Assembly (NCBI GenBank): GCA_018402015.1
Contig: JAGYJL010000004.1
Coordinates: 1 to 64,000 of the forward strand
Length of the DNA: 64,000 bases
Direction of reading: 5' to 3'
Source of the DNA: Flavobacteriales bacterium
GTDB lineage: Bacteria; Bacteroidota; Bacteroidia; UBA10329
In this document: one piece after another, positions 20,495-30,449 of the stretch
How the letters are laid out: each line of letters opens with the position of its first letter
Numbering within the stretch: position 1 is the stretch's first letter
The notes under the pieces: generated by a model
Databases searched by the model: none
Told to the model about the DNA's origin: nothing
The model's input: only the letters and a program-made list of their open reading frames with translations
Program-made: the position numbers and the translations under genes

Positions 20495-21073
20495 ATGTCA
20501 ACAGACAAAATAGATAGAGAACTACAGGAGGCAAGCCGTGTGCTGGAGGAGTTCATGAACGATGCATCCAATCTTCAGGCTATTCGAAAAGCTGCTTCCA
20601 TTCTGGTCAGATGTATTGACACAGGTGGAAAGATCATTTCTTGCGGTAATGGTGGGTCGATGAGTGATGCCATGCATTTTGCTGAAGAATTGAGCGGCCG
20701 TTTCAGAGGCGATAGGCCCTCCATTCCCGCTATCGCAATTTCTGATGCAGGCTTTATAACATGTACTGCAAACGATTACGGTTATGAGAAAGTTTTTTCG
20801 CGTTTTGTAGAAGGATTAGGAAATACTGGCGATGCTTTACTTGCAATCAGTACATCAGGCAACTCTGCAAATGTTATCAACGCGGCTAAGGCAGCAGCGG
20901 AAAAAGGAATGTCGGTTATTGCGCTAACGGGAAAAGATGGTGGCGAGTTAGCCAAGTTTTGCGATGTTGAAATTCGTGCACCGCATTCAGATTATTCAGA
21001 TAGGGTTCAAGAGATCCATATCAAGGTTATTCACATACTCGTATTGCTTATTGAGCAGGAAGTTTCGCATTAA
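20495..21073 (+). CDS. gmhA: Phosphoheptose isomerase (SIS domain)
   Basis: [49 protein letters not shown]. Confidence 0.93.
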   Translation: MSTDKIDRELQEASRVLEEFMNDASNLQAIRKAASILVRCIDTGGKIISCGNGGSMSDAMHFAEELSGRFRGDRPSIPAIAISDAGFITCTANDYGYEKVFSRFVEGLGNTGDALLAISTSGNSANVINAAKAAAEKGMSVIALTGKDGGELAKFCDVEIRAPHSDYSDRVQEIHIKVIHILVLLIEQEVSH

Positions 21074-22615
21074 ATGCTTGTAAAAACGTTTGGTAGCGCG
21101 GTTTATGGGGTTGATGCTAACATCATCACGGTAGAAACCAATGTAGCAGGGCAAGGCGTTAATTTTTACATGGTCGGGCTGCCAGACAATGCAGTGAAAG
21201 AAAGCCAAATGCGCATTAACGCTGCGCTGAAGAATATCGGGTACAAGATCCCAGGGAAAACCATTACGATCAATATGGCTCCAGCCGACCTACGAAAGGA
21301 AGGCTCTGCCTATGATCTTACCATTGCTGCAGGAATTCTTGCCGCAAGCGAACAGATCAAGTCGGAAGGAATTTCCGACTATATCATCATGGGAGAGCTT
21401 TCGCTCGATGGTGGACTTCGTCCGATAAAAGGTGTGTTGCCAATTGCCATTAAAGCGCGGCAAGATGGATTCAAGGGTTTTATTCTTCCAAAGCAGAACG
21501 CTCGCGAAGCGGCCATTGTGGATGATCTGGATGTTTACGGTATTGAGAATATCCAGGAACTCATTCACTTTTTTGATGGAAAGATTCCGCTTGAGAAAAC
21601 AGAGATCAACACAAGAGAAGAGTTCTATAAGAAGCTCAGTAGTTCTGACCTCGATTTCTCTGATGTAAAAGGTCAGGAAAACATAAAGCGTGCAATGGAA
21701 ATTGCCGCAGCCGGGGGGCACAATCTCCTACTTATCGGTCCGCCTGGTGCTGGAAAAACCATGTTGGCCAAACGGCTTCCGTCTATACTTCCTCCGCTTT
21801 CTCTCAAAGAAGCGTTAGAAACAACCAAGATCCATTCTGTAGCGGGAAATCTGGGTTCAGAAACTTCTCTTATGACCTTGCGTCCATTCAGAAGTCCGCA
21901 TCACACAATATCAAATGTAGCTCTTGTTGGAGGCGGTCAGGTACCACAGCCGGGCGAAATTTCCCTTGCACATAACGGAGTTTTATTTCTGGACGAACTC
22001 CCAGAATTTCAGCGAACGGTTCTGGAGGTAATGCGTCAACCTTTGGAAGATCGCGTAGTCAACATTTCACGGGCTCGACTTTCGGTTGAGTATCCGAGTA
22101 GCTTCATGTTGGTGGCATCAATGAACCCATGTCCGTGTGGTTTTTACAACCACCCAGAGAAAGATTGCGTGTGCGCGCCAGGCGTAGTGCAGAAGTATCT
22201 CAACAAGATTTCGGGCCCTTTACTCGATAGAATTGACATTCATATAGAAGTAACGCCCGTACCGATCAACGAATTGGCAGATTTCCGTCCGGCGGAAAAA
22301 AGCGAGAATGTTCGCGAACGTGTTATTGCAGCAAGAGAAAAACAAATTGCCCGTTACAAAGACAATCCGCAAGTGCATAGTAATGCCATGATGGGAACCA
22401 AACTGCTGAAAGAAGTTTGTAAGATCGATGAAGCTGGGCGCGAAATGTTGAAAAAAGCTACCGATCGATTGGGACTTTCTGCCCGTGCCTTTGATCGGAT
22501 ATTGAAGGTTGCTCGTACCATTGCCGATCTAGAGGATTCAGAGAATATTGAACCAGGGCATTTGGCAGAAGCCATACAGTACAGAAGTTTAGACAGACAG
22601 AACTGGGCAGGTTAA
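21074..22615 (+). CDS. YifB/ComM family Mg-chelatase-like AAA ATPase
   Basis: LLIGPPGAGKTMLAKRLPSILPPL; MNPCPCGFYNHPEKDC; RPFRSPHHTIS. Confidence 0.94.
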   Translation: MLVKTFGSAVYGVDANIITVETNVAGQGVNFYMVGLPDNAVKESQMRINAALKNIGYKIPGKTITINMAPADLRKEGSAYDLTIAAGILAASEQIKSEGISDYIIMGELSLDGGLRPIKGVLPIAIKARQDGFKGFILPKQNAREAAIVDDLDVYGIENIQELIHFFDGKIPLEKTEINTREEFYKKLSSSDLDFSDVKGQENIKRAMEIAAAGGHNLLLIGPPGAGKTMLAKRLPSILPPLSLKEALETTKIHSVAGNLGSETSLMTLRPFRSPHHTISNVALVGGGQVPQPGEISLAHNGVLFLDELPEFQRTVLEVMRQPLEDRVVNISRARLSVEYPSSFMLVASMNPCPCGFYNHPEKDCVCAPGVVQKYLNKISGPLLDRIDIHIEVTPVPINELADFRPAEKSENVRERVIAAREKQIARYKDNPQVHSNAMMGTKLLKEVCKIDEAGREMLKKATDRLGLSARAFDRILKVARTIADLEDSENIEPGHLAEAIQYRSLDRQNWAG

Positions 22616-24175
22616 GTGATGAAAGACACAGAGATTTATAAGCTGGTTTACGAAATTGTGACCGAAGCCATGATAGTGGTGGATAGAAAGGGAACAATTG
22701 TGGAAGCTAATCCATCAGCGGTAAGAATGTTCAAGTATCCAATGGGACAGTTGGTCGGTATGAATGTGGATGAACTTCTGCCTGATGCTTTGAGGAGGGC
22801 TCATGCATCGCATCGGCACGGATATACCGAAACTCCTCAGAGAAGGACAATGGGAAACAACCTTGACCTCATTGCCCAAGATGCTGAAGGGAATTTCATT
22901 CCGGTTGAGATATCACTGAACCATGCAGAACTGGATGGAGAGCTGCGCGTTGTGGCACTCATAACCGATATTTCTACAAGAAAAGAAGCGGAGCAGAAAA
23001 TCATTCGTATCAATAAAGAGTTGGAAGAAGGCGTTAAGCAACGTACTCAGGAGTTGAATGCTGCAGTAAAAGCACTGGAGGAAAGTCAGCATCTCTACAC
23101 CCTTATTGCTCAGAATTTTCCAGATGGAACCATCAATGTTCTCGATAGAAAGCTCAACTACATTTTTGCGGAGGGAAAAGAGTTTGTAAGAAGCGGAATC
23201 GACCGAAAAAAGGTGATCGGGCTGAATTACATCTCGTTACTTCCCAAAGAATACCAAGAAAAGGTGGAAACCGAGTTGAACCGAGTATTTGAAGGATTGC
23301 CACGCACGTTCGAAATTGTCACACGTGGTAACACTTTCATCATGAGTGCAGTTCCGCTTTACGATGATGAGGTTGGAGTGAACCGAATACTGTTGGTAGA
23401 AAAGAACATTACCGAGCAGAAGCAGGCCGAACAGGATATGGTGGCGGCTCTGAAGAAAGAGCGCGAACTGAACGAGATGAAATCGCGGTTCGTTTCCATG
23501 GCATCGCATGAGTTCCGTACACCGCTGGCCACTGTACTTAGCTCGGTTAATTTGGTCAGTCGCCATGCCGAGAACAACAATCAGGAAGGAATAAATAAAC
23601 ATGTTGGCCGCATAAGGAATTCTGTTCGGAACCTAACATCCATCCTTAACGATTTCCTATCGCTCGAAAAGTTAGAGCAAGGAAAAGTGCAGTTTAAACC
23701 TGAGAATTTTGACATGTGCGAACTCGCAGCCTCGGTTACGGACGAGATCAGCGGCATGACCAAGGAAGGACAGACCATTCGCTTAGACTGTTGTAAGGGA
23801 AATACTTGTTCTGGAAGGATTGTAACCAACCTCGATCCACAATTGATACGTAACGTGCTATTCAATCTGCTCTCGAATGCGATAAAGTATAGCTCGGAGA
23901 ATAAGGAGATCGTCTTTTCGGTAGAAATTGGCGATGAACTTGTTATTCAGGTTCAGGATAAAGGAATGGGCATTCCGGAAGAGGAACAACAGCATCTTTT
24001 CGAGCGGTTCTTCCGCGCAAAAAATGCCACTAATATTCAAGGAACCGGGCTTGGTCTCAACATTGTTCAGAAGCACGTTGACCTGATGGGCGGAATCATC
24101 GATTTTATTAGCAAACTAGACGAAGGAACTACCTTCACCATAACATTACCCACCAACCAAAAATCACCCCTATAA
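22616..24175 (+). CDS. PAS-PAS sensor histidine kinase
   Basis: Two PAS regions; H-box ASHEFRTPLATVLSS; N, G1, G2 boxes (NAIKYSS, DKGMGIPEE, GTGLGLNIV). Confidence 0.9.
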   Translation: MMKDTEIYKLVYEIVTEAMIVVDRKGTIVEANPSAVRMFKYPMGQLVGMNVDELLPDALRRAHASHRHGYTETPQRRTMGNNLDLIAQDAEGNFIPVEISLNHAELDGELRVVALITDISTRKEAEQKIIRINKELEEGVKQRTQELNAAVKALEESQHLYTLIAQNFPDGTINVLDRKLNYIFAEGKEFVRSGIDRKKVIGLNYISLLPKEYQEKVETELNRVFEGLPRTFEIVTRGNTFIMSAVPLYDDEVGVNRILLVEKNITEQKQAEQDMVAALKKERELNEMKSRFVSMASHEFRTPLATVLSSVNLVSRHAENNNQEGINKHVGRIRNSVRNLTSILNDFLSLEKLEQGKVQFKPENFDMCELAASVTDEISGMTKEGQTIRLDCCKGNTCSGRIVTNLDPQLIRNVLFNLLSNAIKYSSENKEIVFSVEIGDELVIQVQDKGMGIPEEEQQHLFERFFRAKNATNIQGTGLGLNIVQKHVDLMGGIIDFISKLDEGTTFTITLPTNQKSPL

Positions 24176-25237
24176 ATGTCTACAAAGAAGATTCTTGTGA
24201 TTGACGATAACTTGGAAATGCGCGAGAACATTGCGGAGATCCTTGAACTTGCTAGCTACGAGACCGTGACTGCCGAAGATGGAAAGAAAGGTGTGGCTGC
24301 TGCAAAATCGGAGAAGCCCGACCTGATCATCTGCGATGTGATGATGCCCGAGTTAGATGGCTACGGAGTGTTGCACATTCTTAACAAAAGCCCCGAAACA
24401 CTGGGTATTCCGTTCATATTCCTTACTGCAAAGTCGGAATCTACGGACATGCGTAAGGGCATGAGTTTGGGAGCAGACGATTACATTACTAAACCATTTG
24501 AAGAAGCCGACCTGCTAGATGCTGTAGAGATGCGCCTCAAGAAAAGTGAGGCGATGAAGTCTGGAGCAAACCGCACCATTCCGGGTGTGCAAGGCTTTAT
24601 GGCCACCGCTACAGGACAAGTGTTTGATCAGGTTACTAAGAATCATCGTACCAAACAGTATTCGCTGAAGGAATATGTTTTCCGCGAAGGCGATTCGCCC
24701 ATTTATCTCTACTTCCTCAGTAAGGGAAAGATCAAGACCTTTAAGATGAATGAAGATGGGAAGGAATACATTACTGGATTGTTCAATTCGGGCGATTTCT
24801 TCGGTTATACCGCGCTGCTAGAGCATTCCAATTACAGCGATTCTGCACAGGTTCTGGACAATGCAGAAGTATTACTGATCCCTAAAGAAGATTTCTATCA
24901 CCTAATGGGTTCAAATACAGAAGTGATAGGAAGTTTTATCAAGCTTTTGGCAGACAACATCCATCAGAAAGAAGAGCAACTGATAGAGTTGGCGTATAGC
25001 TCGGTACGTAAACGAGTGGCCAATGCGCTGGTTCAGGTTTACGAAAAATACAATGCCGAGCACAGAGAAGATTTTACCATTAGCCTTGGGAGAGAAGATC
25101 TGGCAAGTATTGTTGGAACGGCCACAGAAACGGTTATCCGTGCACTTTCTGAGTTCAAGGAAGACGGCTACATCGCTTCCAAAGGGCGTGAAATAAAAGT
25201 ACTGGATATTCAGGCATTGAAGAATTATCGCTTTTAA
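24176..25237 (+). CDS. Response regulator fused to a CRP/FNR-type cyclic-nucleotide-binding domain and HTH
   Basis: REC domain (ILVIDDNLEMRENI, LIICDVMMPELDG, FLTAKSES, KPFEEADLL), CNMP-like domain (KEYVFREGDSPIYLYFLSKGKIKTF), Crp HTH (ISLGREDLASIVGTATETVIRALSEFKEDGYI). Confidence 0.92.
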   Translation: MSTKKILVIDDNLEMRENIAEILELASYETVTAEDGKKGVAAAKSEKPDLIICDVMMPELDGYGVLHILNKSPETLGIPFIFLTAKSESTDMRKGMSLGADDYITKPFEEADLLDAVEMRLKKSEAMKSGANRTIPGVQGFMATATGQVFDQVTKNHRTKQYSLKEYVFREGDSPIYLYFLSKGKIKTFKMNEDGKEYITGLFNSGDFFGYTALLEHSNYSDSAQVLDNAEVLLIPKEDFYHLMGSNTEVIGSFIKLLADNIHQKEEQLIELAYSSVRKRVANALVQVYEKYNAEHREDFTISLGREDLASIVGTATETVIRALSEFKEDGYIASKGREIKVLDIQALKNYRF

Positions 25238-25243
25238 GCGAAT

Positions 25244-25257
25244 CTGACAAATGTCAG
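25244..25257. promoter_or_regulatory. Candidate CRP/FNR-family operator upstream of ccoI
   Basis: CTGAC-AAAT-GTCAG perfect palindrome in the intergenic gap between the REC-CRP gene and ccoI. Confidence 0.5.
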
Positions 25258-25327
25258 TTTTCTGTTTGAGGGCCATCACGCCTTAGGCTTGATTGTGCGC
25301 CCACTTTTGTGGTCGTAATTACCATCC

Positions 25328-27763
25328 ATGTCTTCTGTTACGAAAACCACCACTTGCTATCATTGTAATGATGAGTGCACAGATGAGATCATCGAGCACG
25401 ATGGTCATGATTTCTGTTGTAACGGCTGCAGTACGGTCTATCAGTTGCTGCAAGATGTTGGTTTAGACGAGGCATACGCCAACGGTCCGTTGGGTATTCG
25501 CCCAGAGGAGAGTTCCAATACCGATTTGGCGTATCTCGACAATCCGGAAGTAAAGCAGAACCTTCTTGATTTCTCAGACGGAAAGAAGGCTCGCATCTCT
25601 TTTGAACTGCCGGCCATTCATTGCAGTGCATGTGTGTATTTGCTTGAGCGCTTGGAGCGCTTGAATAAAGGCGTGAAACAATGCGAGGTCAATTTTCCAA
25701 AGAAGCGCGCCAATATTCTTTTCGATGAAACAGAAATCACACTGCGCCAATTGGTGGCGCTGTTGCGTTCCATTGGTTACGCGCCCAATCTGAATTTGCA
25801 GAACACAACCGAGAAAGGCGATAAACCAACAACCGATAAAGCTTTGCTCTATCGGATCGGTGTTGCGGGATTCTGCTTCGGCAACATTATGCTGCTAAGC
25901 TTTCCAGAATATCTCATCGGAGAAAAAGTTTTGGAAGAGAAATGGTCTGAGCTTTTCAATTATCTCAACCTATTGTTGGCACTGCCTGTTGTACTATTTG
26001 CTGGGCGCGATTATCTGGTTTCGGCCTACAAGGGTCTAAAGGTGCGCCACGTGAATATGGATGTGCCTGTTTCCATCGGTATTCTGGCCATATTCGGCCG
26101 TAGCGCGTATGATATTCTTGCAGGAGTTGGCCCTGGGTTCTTAGACTCCTTGGCAGGATTCGTCTTCTTTCTTCTCATCGGAAAATGGTATCAGGCCAAA
26201 ACCTATTCAGGGCTTTCTTTTGAGCGCGACTACAAGTCGTTTTTCCCAATTGCGGTGAATAGAATAGGGGCCGATGGGCAAGTGGATGCTATTATGATCA
26301 AGCACTTGCTTACGGGAGATGAAATTCAGATACATAATGATGAGCTGATTCCTTGCGATTGCGAGTTGCTATCGGAAAAAGCTTCCATCGACTACAGTTT
26401 CGTTACGGGAGAAGCCGAGCCATCTTCAAAAAATGAAGGGAATCGCATTTATGCTGGTGGCAAGAATCGTGGGTCTGTTATACGATTACGTGTGATGAAG
26501 CCTGTTTCGAGCAGTTATCTTACTTCGCTTTGGAACAGTGCCGATACAAGCAAGGATGCAGCGGTTCCTCCATTGCTCAACTTCTCAAACAAGATCGCAT
26601 CTTGGTTCAGTGCAGCGGTTCTTTCCATTGCGGTCATCACGGCTATTTATTGGCTTATTGTAGATCCTACAAACTGGTTGAATACAACAACTGCGGTATT
26701 GATCATTGCGTGTCCATGCGCATTGGCGCTCAGTATTCCATTTACTTACGGTTCAATGCTTCGACATTTTGGTCGTCATGGCTTTTTTGTGCGCTCCGTG
26801 GAAGCAATCGCCAAACTGGGGCAGATCGATAATGTGGTCTTCGATAAGACCGGGACCATTACTATTCGTCTGAAAGGAAGTGTGCTTTTTGGCGGGGCTG
26901 AACTGACCGTTGATCAATTGGAAGCGTTAGTAAATGTGGCGCGGCAGTCGCTTCACCCGCTCAGTAAAACCTTTGCAGCAGCGTTTCCTAAAACACCACA
27001 GGAACAGGTAGTCGGTTTTACAGAGAATGCGGGCGTTGGCATTTACGGTATGGTCAATGGCACATTGGTTGAACTGAAGAATCCGAACAACCTTTCTGAG
27101 CAAGAACGTAAGCAGTTCGATAGTTGGCAGACCGATTTCCACGGTATGGGTAAAACAGCCGTGCTCATTAACGGCCATCTGCATGCGCGGGTAGAGTTCA
27201 CCACCAGTTATCGCGTTGGACTGCACCGAACAATTGAGCAGATGAAGGAAAAGTTAACGGTGTGGTTGCTTTCTGGTGATAACGATACAGAGGCCGCGGC
27301 ACTTTCCAATGATCTTATTGCCGGGTTTGAAAAAGACCACATGTTCTTCAATATGGATCCGCACCAGAAGCGCCAATGGGTTGAGGAGAAGCAATCTGAT
27401 GGAACGGCTAAAGTGCTGATGGTAGGTGATGGACTGAATGACGCTGGTGCATTGCGTGAGGCCCATTTCGGTATTTCCATTGCGGAAGACAACAGTCAGT
27501 TTACACCAGCTTCCGATGGTATTCTCACGGCATCGTCCTTTGAGAAATTACCACAATTGATAGCGCTTGCAAAGCAATCGCGAAGCGTGGTTCTCGGTGC
27601 CTTCGCCTTATCAATGGTCTACAACGTTATCGGTGTTACAGTGGCCGTACAAGGCCTGCTTTCGCCTGTTATGGCTGGCGTACTCATGCCCTTGAGTTCC
27701 GTTTCCATTGTACTGTTCACTACAGTTAGCACCGCCATTTTGGCGAAGAGCAAGCTCCAGTAA
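25328..27763 (+). CDS. ccoI: Heavy-metal (Cu+) translocating P-type ATPase, CcoI/FixI type
   Basis: N-terminal CYHCNDEC...FCCNGCSTVYQLL; HMA (AIHCSACVYLLERL); CPCALALSIP; DKTGTIT; MVGDGLNDAGAL. Confidence 0.93.
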   Translation: MSSVTKTTTCYHCNDECTDEIIEHDGHDFCCNGCSTVYQLLQDVGLDEAYANGPLGIRPEESSNTDLAYLDNPEVKQNLLDFSDGKKARISFELPAIHCSACVYLLERLERLNKGVKQCEVNFPKKRANILFDETEITLRQLVALLRSIGYAPNLNLQNTTEKGDKPTTDKALLYRIGVAGFCFGNIMLLSFPEYLIGEKVLEEKWSELFNYLNLLLALPVVLFAGRDYLVSAYKGLKVRHVNMDVPVSIGILAIFGRSAYDILAGVGPGFLDSLAGFVFFLLIGKWYQAKTYSGLSFERDYKSFFPIAVNRIGADGQVDAIMIKHLLTGDEIQIHNDELIPCDCELLSEKASIDYSFVTGEAEPSSKNEGNRIYAGGKNRGSVIRLRVMKPVSSSYLTSLWNSADTSKDAAVPPLLNFSNKIASWFSAAVLSIAVITAIYWLIVDPTNWLNTTTAVLIIACPCALALSIPFTYGSMLRHFGRHGFFVRSVEAIAKLGQIDNVVFDKTGTITIRLKGSVLFGGAELTVDQLEALVNVARQSLHPLSKTFAAAFPKTPQEQVVGFTENAGVGIYGMVNGTLVELKNPNNLSEQERKQFDSWQTDFHGMGKTAVLINGHLHARVEFTTSYRVGLHRTIEQMKEKLTVWLLSGDNDTEAAALSNDLIAGFEKDHMFFNMDPHQKRQWVEEKQSDGTAKVLMVGDGLNDAGALREAHFGISIAEDNSQFTPASDGILTASSFEKLPQLIALAKQSRSVVLGAFALSMVYNVIGVTVAVQGLLSPVMAGVLMPLSSVSIVLFTTVSTAILAKSKLQ

Positions 27764-27862
27764 AAGTTGTTTCCAGTTCCTCGTTATTTCTCAAACCACG
27801 GCCAGGCAAAACGATTGTTTTGTTTAGGGTTTTGAATTCAATAGTGGACAACGCTCATTTTT

Positions 27863-27876
27863 CTGACAACGATCAG
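27863..27876. promoter_or_regulatory. Candidate CRP/FNR-family operator upstream of ccoS/ccoNO
   Basis: CTGAC-AACG-ATCAG, same geometry as 25244-25257 with one arm mismatch. Confidence 0.4.
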
Positions 27877-27937
27877 TTTTGACTGTGACTGCACTCAGCA
27901 AGTGCCCGATGCACGCTTAATTTCTTTGCTGCCTAAG

Positions 27938-28099
27938 ATGGAAGTGATATTTCTACTCATAGCAATCAGTATCGTAGCGGCAGTCGGATTTCTGGCTGCT
28001 TTTCTATGGGCGGTAAGAAGTGGTCAGTACGATGACGACCAGACACCAGCCATGAGAATCTTATTTGACGAGAAACAATCAACAGAAACCAATAAATAA
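27938..28099 (+). CDS. ccoS: cbb3 oxidase maturation protein CcoS
   Basis: MEVIFLLIAISIVAAVGFLAAFLWAVRSGQYDDDQTPAMRIL; start at 27938 preferred over 27902. Confidence 0.9.
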   Translation: MEVIFLLIAISIVAAVGFLAAFLWAVRSGQYDDDQTPAMRILFDEKQSTETNK

Positions 28100-28103
28100 C
28101 TCA

Positions 28104-30242
28104 ATGGAAAAGGAAACATTCCGTTACGACAACAGCATCGTCCGCAAGTTCGCGTTCGCCACCATGGCGTTCGGTATAATCGGTATGCTAGTAGGATTGA
28201 CCGCTGCCCTGCAGATGGTGGATCCGTGGTTCAACTTTTTAACCCCATATCTGACCTTTGGTAGGATTCGGCCACTGCATACCAATGCGGTGATCTTTGC
28301 CTTTGTGGGGAATGGCATCTTTATGGGTGTTTATTATTCGCTACAGCGTTTGCTGAAAACCAGAATGTGGAGTGATGCACTGAGCAACATCAATTTCTGG
28401 GGTTGGCAGCTCATTATTCTTTCGGCCGTAGTTACGCTTCCATTGGGTATAACAACAGGTAAGGAATATGCCGAGTTGGAATGGTGGATTGATATCTGTA
28501 TCGCTCTTATCTGGGTAGTGTTCGGTTTGAACATGTTCATGACCATACTGAAACGAAGAGAGCGTCACTTGTACGTAGCTATCTGGTTCTATATCGCCAC
28601 CTTCGTTACTGTAGCAATGCTTCACATTGTGAACAGCTTTGAGCTTCCTGTTTCATTCTTCAAGAGTTATAGCTGGTATGCTGGTGTTCAAGATGCATTG
28701 GTGCAATGGTGGTATGGTCATAACGCAGTGGCATTCTTCCTAACCACGCCTTATTTGGGATTGATGTACTACTTCATCCCTAAAGCATCGAACCGACCTG
28801 TTTATTCTTACCGACTTTCAATCGTTCACTTTTGGGCGCTGATCTTCATTTACATCTGGGCGGGACCACACCACTTGTTGTACACTGCTCTTCCAGATTG
28901 GGCTCAGAACCTTGGGGTAGTATTCTCATTCATGCTTATTGCGCCAAGTTGGGGTGGTATGCTCAACGGACTCCTAACCCTTCGTGGAGCTTGGGATAGA
29001 GTTCGCGAAAGCGCTGTACTCAAGTTCATGGTTGTAGCAGTTACTTGCTACGGTATGTCAACTTTCGAAGGGCCAATGATGTCGCTGAAGAACGTGAATG
29101 CCATCAGTCACTTTACTGACTGGACCATTGCCCACGTGCACATCGGTGGTCTGGGTTGGAACGGTTTCATGACTTTCGGTATCCTTTACTACTTGATCCC
29201 AAAACTGTGGAACACTAAAATGTACTCTGATAAGCTTTCTGATTTCCATTTCTGGATCGGAACACTCGGAATCATTCTTTACGCATTGCCAATGTACTGG
29301 GCCGGATTCACACAGAGTTTAATGTGGAAAGAATTCACCGCAGAAGGATTCTTGGCTTACCCTAACTTCTTGGAAACTGTAACCCAGTTAAAGCCGATGT
29401 ACGCTGCAAGAGCATTTGGTGGAGGTATCTACATTATTGGTGTAATAGCAATGCTTTACAACCTGATAATGACCATGAAGCAAGGAACTTTCCAACCAGA
29501 AGAAGAAGCTTCTGCTGCTCCGTTAACAAATGATTACACGGCTCATAAAGGCGAAGGATGGCACAGAGCCATTGAAAGAAGACCGATACAGATGTTGGTT
29601 TTCAGTTTGGTTGCCGTGGCAATTGGTGGCGCGATAGAGATCATTCCTACTATGTTGATCGACAGCAACATTCCTACCATTGCCAGTGTAAAACCATACA
29701 CACCGCTTGAGTTGGAAGGCCGCGACATCTACATCCGTGAGGGTTGCTACAACTGTCACTCTCAGATGATCCGTCCATTCCGATCCGAAACGGAGCGTTA
29801 CGGTGAGTACTCTAAGGCAGGCGAATTTGTGTATGACCACCCATTCCAATGGGGTTCTAAGAGAACTGGTCCAGATCTGCACAGAATTGGAGCCAAGTAT
29901 TCAGATAGCTGGCACTACAACCACATGTGGGATCCTGCAAGTATGTCGCCAGGAACTATTATGCCATCATATCCATGGTTGTTTGACAGTGAACTGAGCA
30001 CAGACCTTACTGCAGGTAAGATCAGAGCAATGCAAACGCTAGGTGTGCCGTACGAAGAAGGTTATGATCAGCTAGCTGTAGAAGACCTTAATGCGCAAGC
30101 ACAGCAGATCGCTGATAACCTGAAAAAGGACGGCATTGAAGTGCTTCCGCAGACAGAGATCGTAGCGCTGATAGCCTACTTGCAACGTCTTGGTACAGAT
30201 ATTAAAGTGAAGGACGCGCAGGCGGCCATGGTAAACCAATAA
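28104..30242 (+). CDS. ccoN: cbb3-type cytochrome c oxidase subunits I and II fused (CcoNO)
   Basis: Heme-copper oxidase subunit I core (YGHNAVAFFLTTPYLGLMYYFIPK, WAGPHHLLYT, HVHIGGLGWNG) followed in one frame by a CcoO region (YIREGCYNCHSQMIRPFRSETERYGEYS); start at 28104. Confidence 0.95.
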   Translation: MEKETFRYDNSIVRKFAFATMAFGIIGMLVGLTAALQMVDPWFNFLTPYLTFGRIRPLHTNAVIFAFVGNGIFMGVYYSLQRLLKTRMWSDALSNINFWGWQLIILSAVVTLPLGITTGKEYAELEWWIDICIALIWVVFGLNMFMTILKRRERHLYVAIWFYIATFVTVAMLHIVNSFELPVSFFKSYSWYAGVQDALVQWWYGHNAVAFFLTTPYLGLMYYFIPKASNRPVYSYRLSIVHFWALIFIYIWAGPHHLLYTALPDWAQNLGVVFSFMLIAPSWGGMLNGLLTLRGAWDRVRESAVLKFMVVAVTCYGMSTFEGPMMSLKNVNAISHFTDWTIAHVHIGGLGWNGFMTFGILYYLIPKLWNTKMYSDKLSDFHFWIGTLGIILYALPMYWAGFTQSLMWKEFTAEGFLAYPNFLETVTQLKPMYAARAFGGGIYIIGVIAMLYNLIMTMKQGTFQPEEEASAAPLTNDYTAHKGEGWHRAIERRPIQMLVFSLVAVAIGGAIEIIPTMLIDSNIPTIASVKPYTPLELEGRDIYIREGCYNCHSQMIRPFRSETERYGEYSKAGEFVYDHPFQWGSKRTGPDLHRIGAKYSDSWHYNHMWDPASMSPGTIMPSYPWLFDSELSTDLTAGKIRAMQTLGVPYEEGYDQLAVEDLNAQAQQIADNLKKDGIEVLPQTEIVALIAYLQRLGTDIKVKDAQAAMVNQ

Positions 30243-30254
30243 AGAGAAAAGATC

Positions 30255-30446
30255 ATGCTAAAGTTTGTAAAACATCATATGGAGACCATTATGGGGATTG
30301 AAATATTCCCGATCATCTCCTTCATCATCTTCTTCACATTCTTCATTGTGGTCCTCGGCTACCTCGTTGTGCAGCGCACATCGTATTTCGATAAGATGAG
30401 CCTCATGCCATTGGACGACAACCAAGCATCAACCAATAAACTCTAA
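30255..30446 (+). CDS. ccoQ: CcoQ/FixQ-like small membrane subunit
   Basis: 63 aa, single TM, between ccoNO and ccoP. Confidence 0.7.
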   Translation: MLKFVKHHMETIMGIEIFPIISFIIFFTFFIVVLGYLVVQRTSYFDKMSLMPLDDNQASTNKL

Positions 30447-30449
30447 GAC

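Noticed and set aside
22616-24175. FixL-type heme-binding PAS in the kinase
   Set aside because: The first PAS resembles FixL-like PAS sequence (RRAHASHRHGY...RRTMGNNLDLIAQDAEGNFIPVEISL), but this pattern is widespread in non-heme PAS kinases. I could not identify the proximal heme His with confidence, so oxygen sensing is not claimed.
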